From Mycobacterium colombiense CECT 3035 (GTDB taxonomy: Bacteria > Actinomycetota > Actinomycetes > Mycobacteriales > Mycobacteriaceae): DNA of 64,000 nucleotides. The stretch spans positions 4,526,001 to 4,590,000 of the forward strand of contig NZ_CP020821.1 in assembly GCF_002105755.1 (NCBI RefSeq), read 5' to 3'. Positions 62,629 to 64,000 of this stretch are shown piece by piece. The translations under genes and the position numbers were made by a program. How positions within the stretch are numbered: position 1 is the stretch's first letter; each line of letters begins with the position of its first letter. Below the pieces are notes generated by a model. That model was not told the DNA's origin. It did not search any database and saw only the letters and a list, made by a program, of their open reading frames with translations.

Positions 62629-62704
62629 GTTGAGCGAACCACACTCAATACTGGGTTGACAGCCCACCGGCCCACGGGGCAGGCTTGAGCCTGGTTCACT
62701 CAGC
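62629..62704 (+). promoter_or_regulatory. Two HAIR elements (HspR operators) of the dnaK promoter
   Basis: The HAIR consensus is CTTGAGT, seven bases, ACTCAAG. The first site has GTTGAGC at 62629-62635 and ACTCAAT at 62643-62649; the second has CTTGAGC at 62684-62690 and ACTCAGC at 62698-62704. Both keep the seven-base spacer. They should bind HspR and repress dnaK without heat shock, as in M. tuberculosis. Confidence 0.8.
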
Positions 62705-62748
62705 ATAGTGGCACCAAACAAGCTCTACATATTTCAGGAGGAATCACT

Positions 62749-64000
62749 ATGGCTCGTGCGGTCGGTATCGACCTCGGGACCACCAACTCCGTCGTCGCAG
62801 TCCTCGAGGGCGGTGACCCGGTCGTCGTCGCCAACTCCGAGGGTTCGCGGACCACGCCGTCGATCGTTGCGTTCGCGCGCAACGGCGAGGTGCTCGTCGG
62901 CCAGCCCGCCAAGAACCAGGCGGTCACCAACGTCGACCGCACCATCCGTTCGGTCAAGCGGCACATGGGTAGCGACTGGTCCATCGAGATCGACGACAAG
63001 AAGTACACCGCTCAGGAGATCAGCGCCCGCGTGCTGATGAAGCTGAAGCGCGACGCCGAGGCTTACCTGGGTGAGGACGTCACCGACGCGGTCGTCACCG
63101 TGCCGGCGTACTTCAACGACGCCCAGCGTCAGGCGACCAAGGAGGCCGGCCAGATCGCAGGCCTGAACGTGCTGCGCATCGTCAACGAGCCGACCGCGGC
63201 CGCGCTGGCCTACGGCCTGGACAAGGGCGAGAAGGAACAGACCATCCTGGTCTTCGACCTCGGTGGCGGTACGTTCGACGTCTCGCTGCTCGAGATCGGC
63301 GAGGGTGTGGTCGAGGTCCGCGCCACCAGCGGTGACAACCACCTCGGTGGGGACGACTGGGATGACCGCGTCGTCGAGTGGCTGGTCGACAAGTTCAAGG
63401 GCACCAGCGGAATTGACCTGACCAAGGACAAGATGGCGATGCAGCGGCTGCGTGAGGCCGCCGAGAAGGCCAAGATCGAGCTCTCGAGTTCGCAGAGCAC
63501 TTCGATCAACCTGCCCTACATCACCGTCGACGCGGACAAGAACCCGCTCTTCCTCGACGAGCAGCTGACCCGCGCCGAATTCCAGCGCATCACACAGGAT
63601 CTGCTGGACCGCACCCGCAAGCCCTTCCAGTCGGTGATCAAGGACGCCGGTATCTCGGTGTCCGAAATCGACCACGTGGTGCTGGTGGGTGGTTCCACCC
63701 GGATGCCCGCGGTGACCGAACTGGTCAAGGAGCTCACCGGAGGCAAGGAGCCCAACAAGGGCGTCAACCCCGACGAAGTTGTAGCGGTCGGGGCGGCCCT
63801 TCAGGCTGGTGTTTTGAAGGGTGAGGTGAAAGACGTTCTGCTGCTTGACGTTACGCCGCTGAGCCTGGGTATCGAGACCAAGGGTGGCGTGATGACCAAG
63901 CTCATCGAGCGCAACACCACCATCCCCACCAAGCGGTCGGAGACCTTCACCACGGCCGACGACAACCAGCCGTCGGTGCAAATCCAGGTCTTCCAGGGTG
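62749..64000 (+). CDS. dnaK: Chaperone DnaK (Hsp70), N-terminal part
   Basis: The first 417 codons are in the window; the rest lies beyond its end. [24 protein letters not shown] starts it, with a strong ribosome site (caggagg at 62735-62741). The ATPase domain is complete: IDLGTTNS (phosphate 1), [45 protein letters not shown] (phosphate 2), [17 protein letters not shown] (adenosine), then the linker [19 protein letters not shown] into the substrate-binding domain. It folds proteins with DnaJ and GrpE. It is the reference for the degenerate relatives elsewhere in the window. Confidence 0.98.
   Translation, partial: MARAVGIDLGTTNSVVAVLEGGDPVVVANSEGSRTTPSIVAFARNGEVLVGQPAKNQAVTNVDRTIRSVKRHMGSDWSIEIDDKKYTAQEISARVLMKLKRDAEAYLGEDVTDAVVTVPAYFNDAQRQATKEAGQIAGLNVLRIVNEPTAAALAYGLDKGEKEQTILVFDLGGGTFDVSLLEIGEGVVEVRATSGDNHLGGDDWDDRVVEWLVDKFKGTSGIDLTKDKMAMQRLREAAEKAKIELSSSQSTSINLPYITVDADKNPLFLDEQLTRAEFQRITQDLLDRTRKPFQSVIKDAGISVSEIDHVVLVGGSTRMPAVTELVKELTGGKEPNKGVNPDEVVAVGAALQAGVLKGEVKDVLLLDVTPLSLGIETKGGVMTKLIERNTTIPTKRSETFTTADDNQPSVQIQVFQG

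Noticed and set aside
61594..62721. N-terminal extension of the aldehyde dehydrogenase frame
   Set aside because: It lies antisense to the LysR gene and is Arg/Gly/Ala-rich; the enzyme starts at 61593.
1..64000. rRNA genes and insertion sequences
   Set aside because: No rRNA-like sequence, transposase motif or terminal inverted repeat pair was recognised outside the tRNA island.

Overview
The window is GC-rich, densely coded DNA from a slow-growing Mycobacterium. The gene order matches what I remember of the M. tuberculosis Rv0306-Rv0350 stretch (bluB, PAP2 phosphatase, Rv0309-Rv0315 homologues, dcd, udgA, rmlA, aspC, the Rv0338c FeS reductase, dnaK). Several blocks are not in that memory of H37Rv, so a species of the M. 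avium complex or a relative is likely; the exact species cannot be fixed from sequence alone.

Layout. 1-9.8 kb: bluB end, small membrane proteins, PAP2 phosphatase, an L,D-transpeptidase-like protein, a TetR gene, an Rv0311-like protein, and an Hsp70-like membrane protein (Rv0312-like) followed by a shorter relative of it. 9.8-16.1 kb: two oxidoreductase/accessory-protein operons with TetR and MarR regulators whose operators are visible, then a self-regulated PadR-like gene. 16.3-29.8 kb: GH16 glucanase, GT-C glycosyltransferase, two tandem GAP-family membrane proteins, a PAP2/lipid-kinase fusion, a polyol dehydrogenase-xylulokinase operon, secreted small proteins, an L,D-transpeptidase and a mycofactocin-type SDR. 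29.9-32.17 kb: a 2.2-kb genomic island in tRNA-Gly(CCC), bounded by a 45-bp duplication of the tRNA 3' half, carrying an integrase remnant and a TIR-like (CAP12/Pycsar-TIR type) effector, a probable anti-phage gene. 32.3-40.3 kb: Rv0320-like protein, dcd, then a tandem array of four paralogous membrane proteins with a degenerate actin/Hsp70-type N-domain, one TM helix and Pro- or Gly-rich tails; the 7.2-kb gene is a fifth member. 40.3-52.7 kb: udgA, TauD-type dioxygenase, MHS transporter, methyltransferase, mycothiol-linked isomerase-like protein, rmlA, YibE/F protein, aminotransferase, FeS reductase with a Lys/Ala-rich repeat tail. 53-62.6 kb: another Hsp70-like membrane protein and a tail-only neighbour, DUF1345, sugar transporter, DUF488, lipoprotein, a frameshifted amidohydrolase, aldehyde dehydrogenase and a divergent LysR gene. 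The window ends inside dnaK, preceded by two HAIR (HspR) sites.

Themes. (1) One window holds a true DnaK, two Hsp70-like transmembrane proteins and five more degenerate relatives, forming a series of decaying ATPase motifs fused to low-complexity extracytoplasmic tails. (2) The tRNA island is a compact defence cargo. (3) Six single-base deletions in G/C runs break three of the five paralogues and one amidohydrolase; homopolymer miscalls are the simplest explanation, slippage a less likely one.
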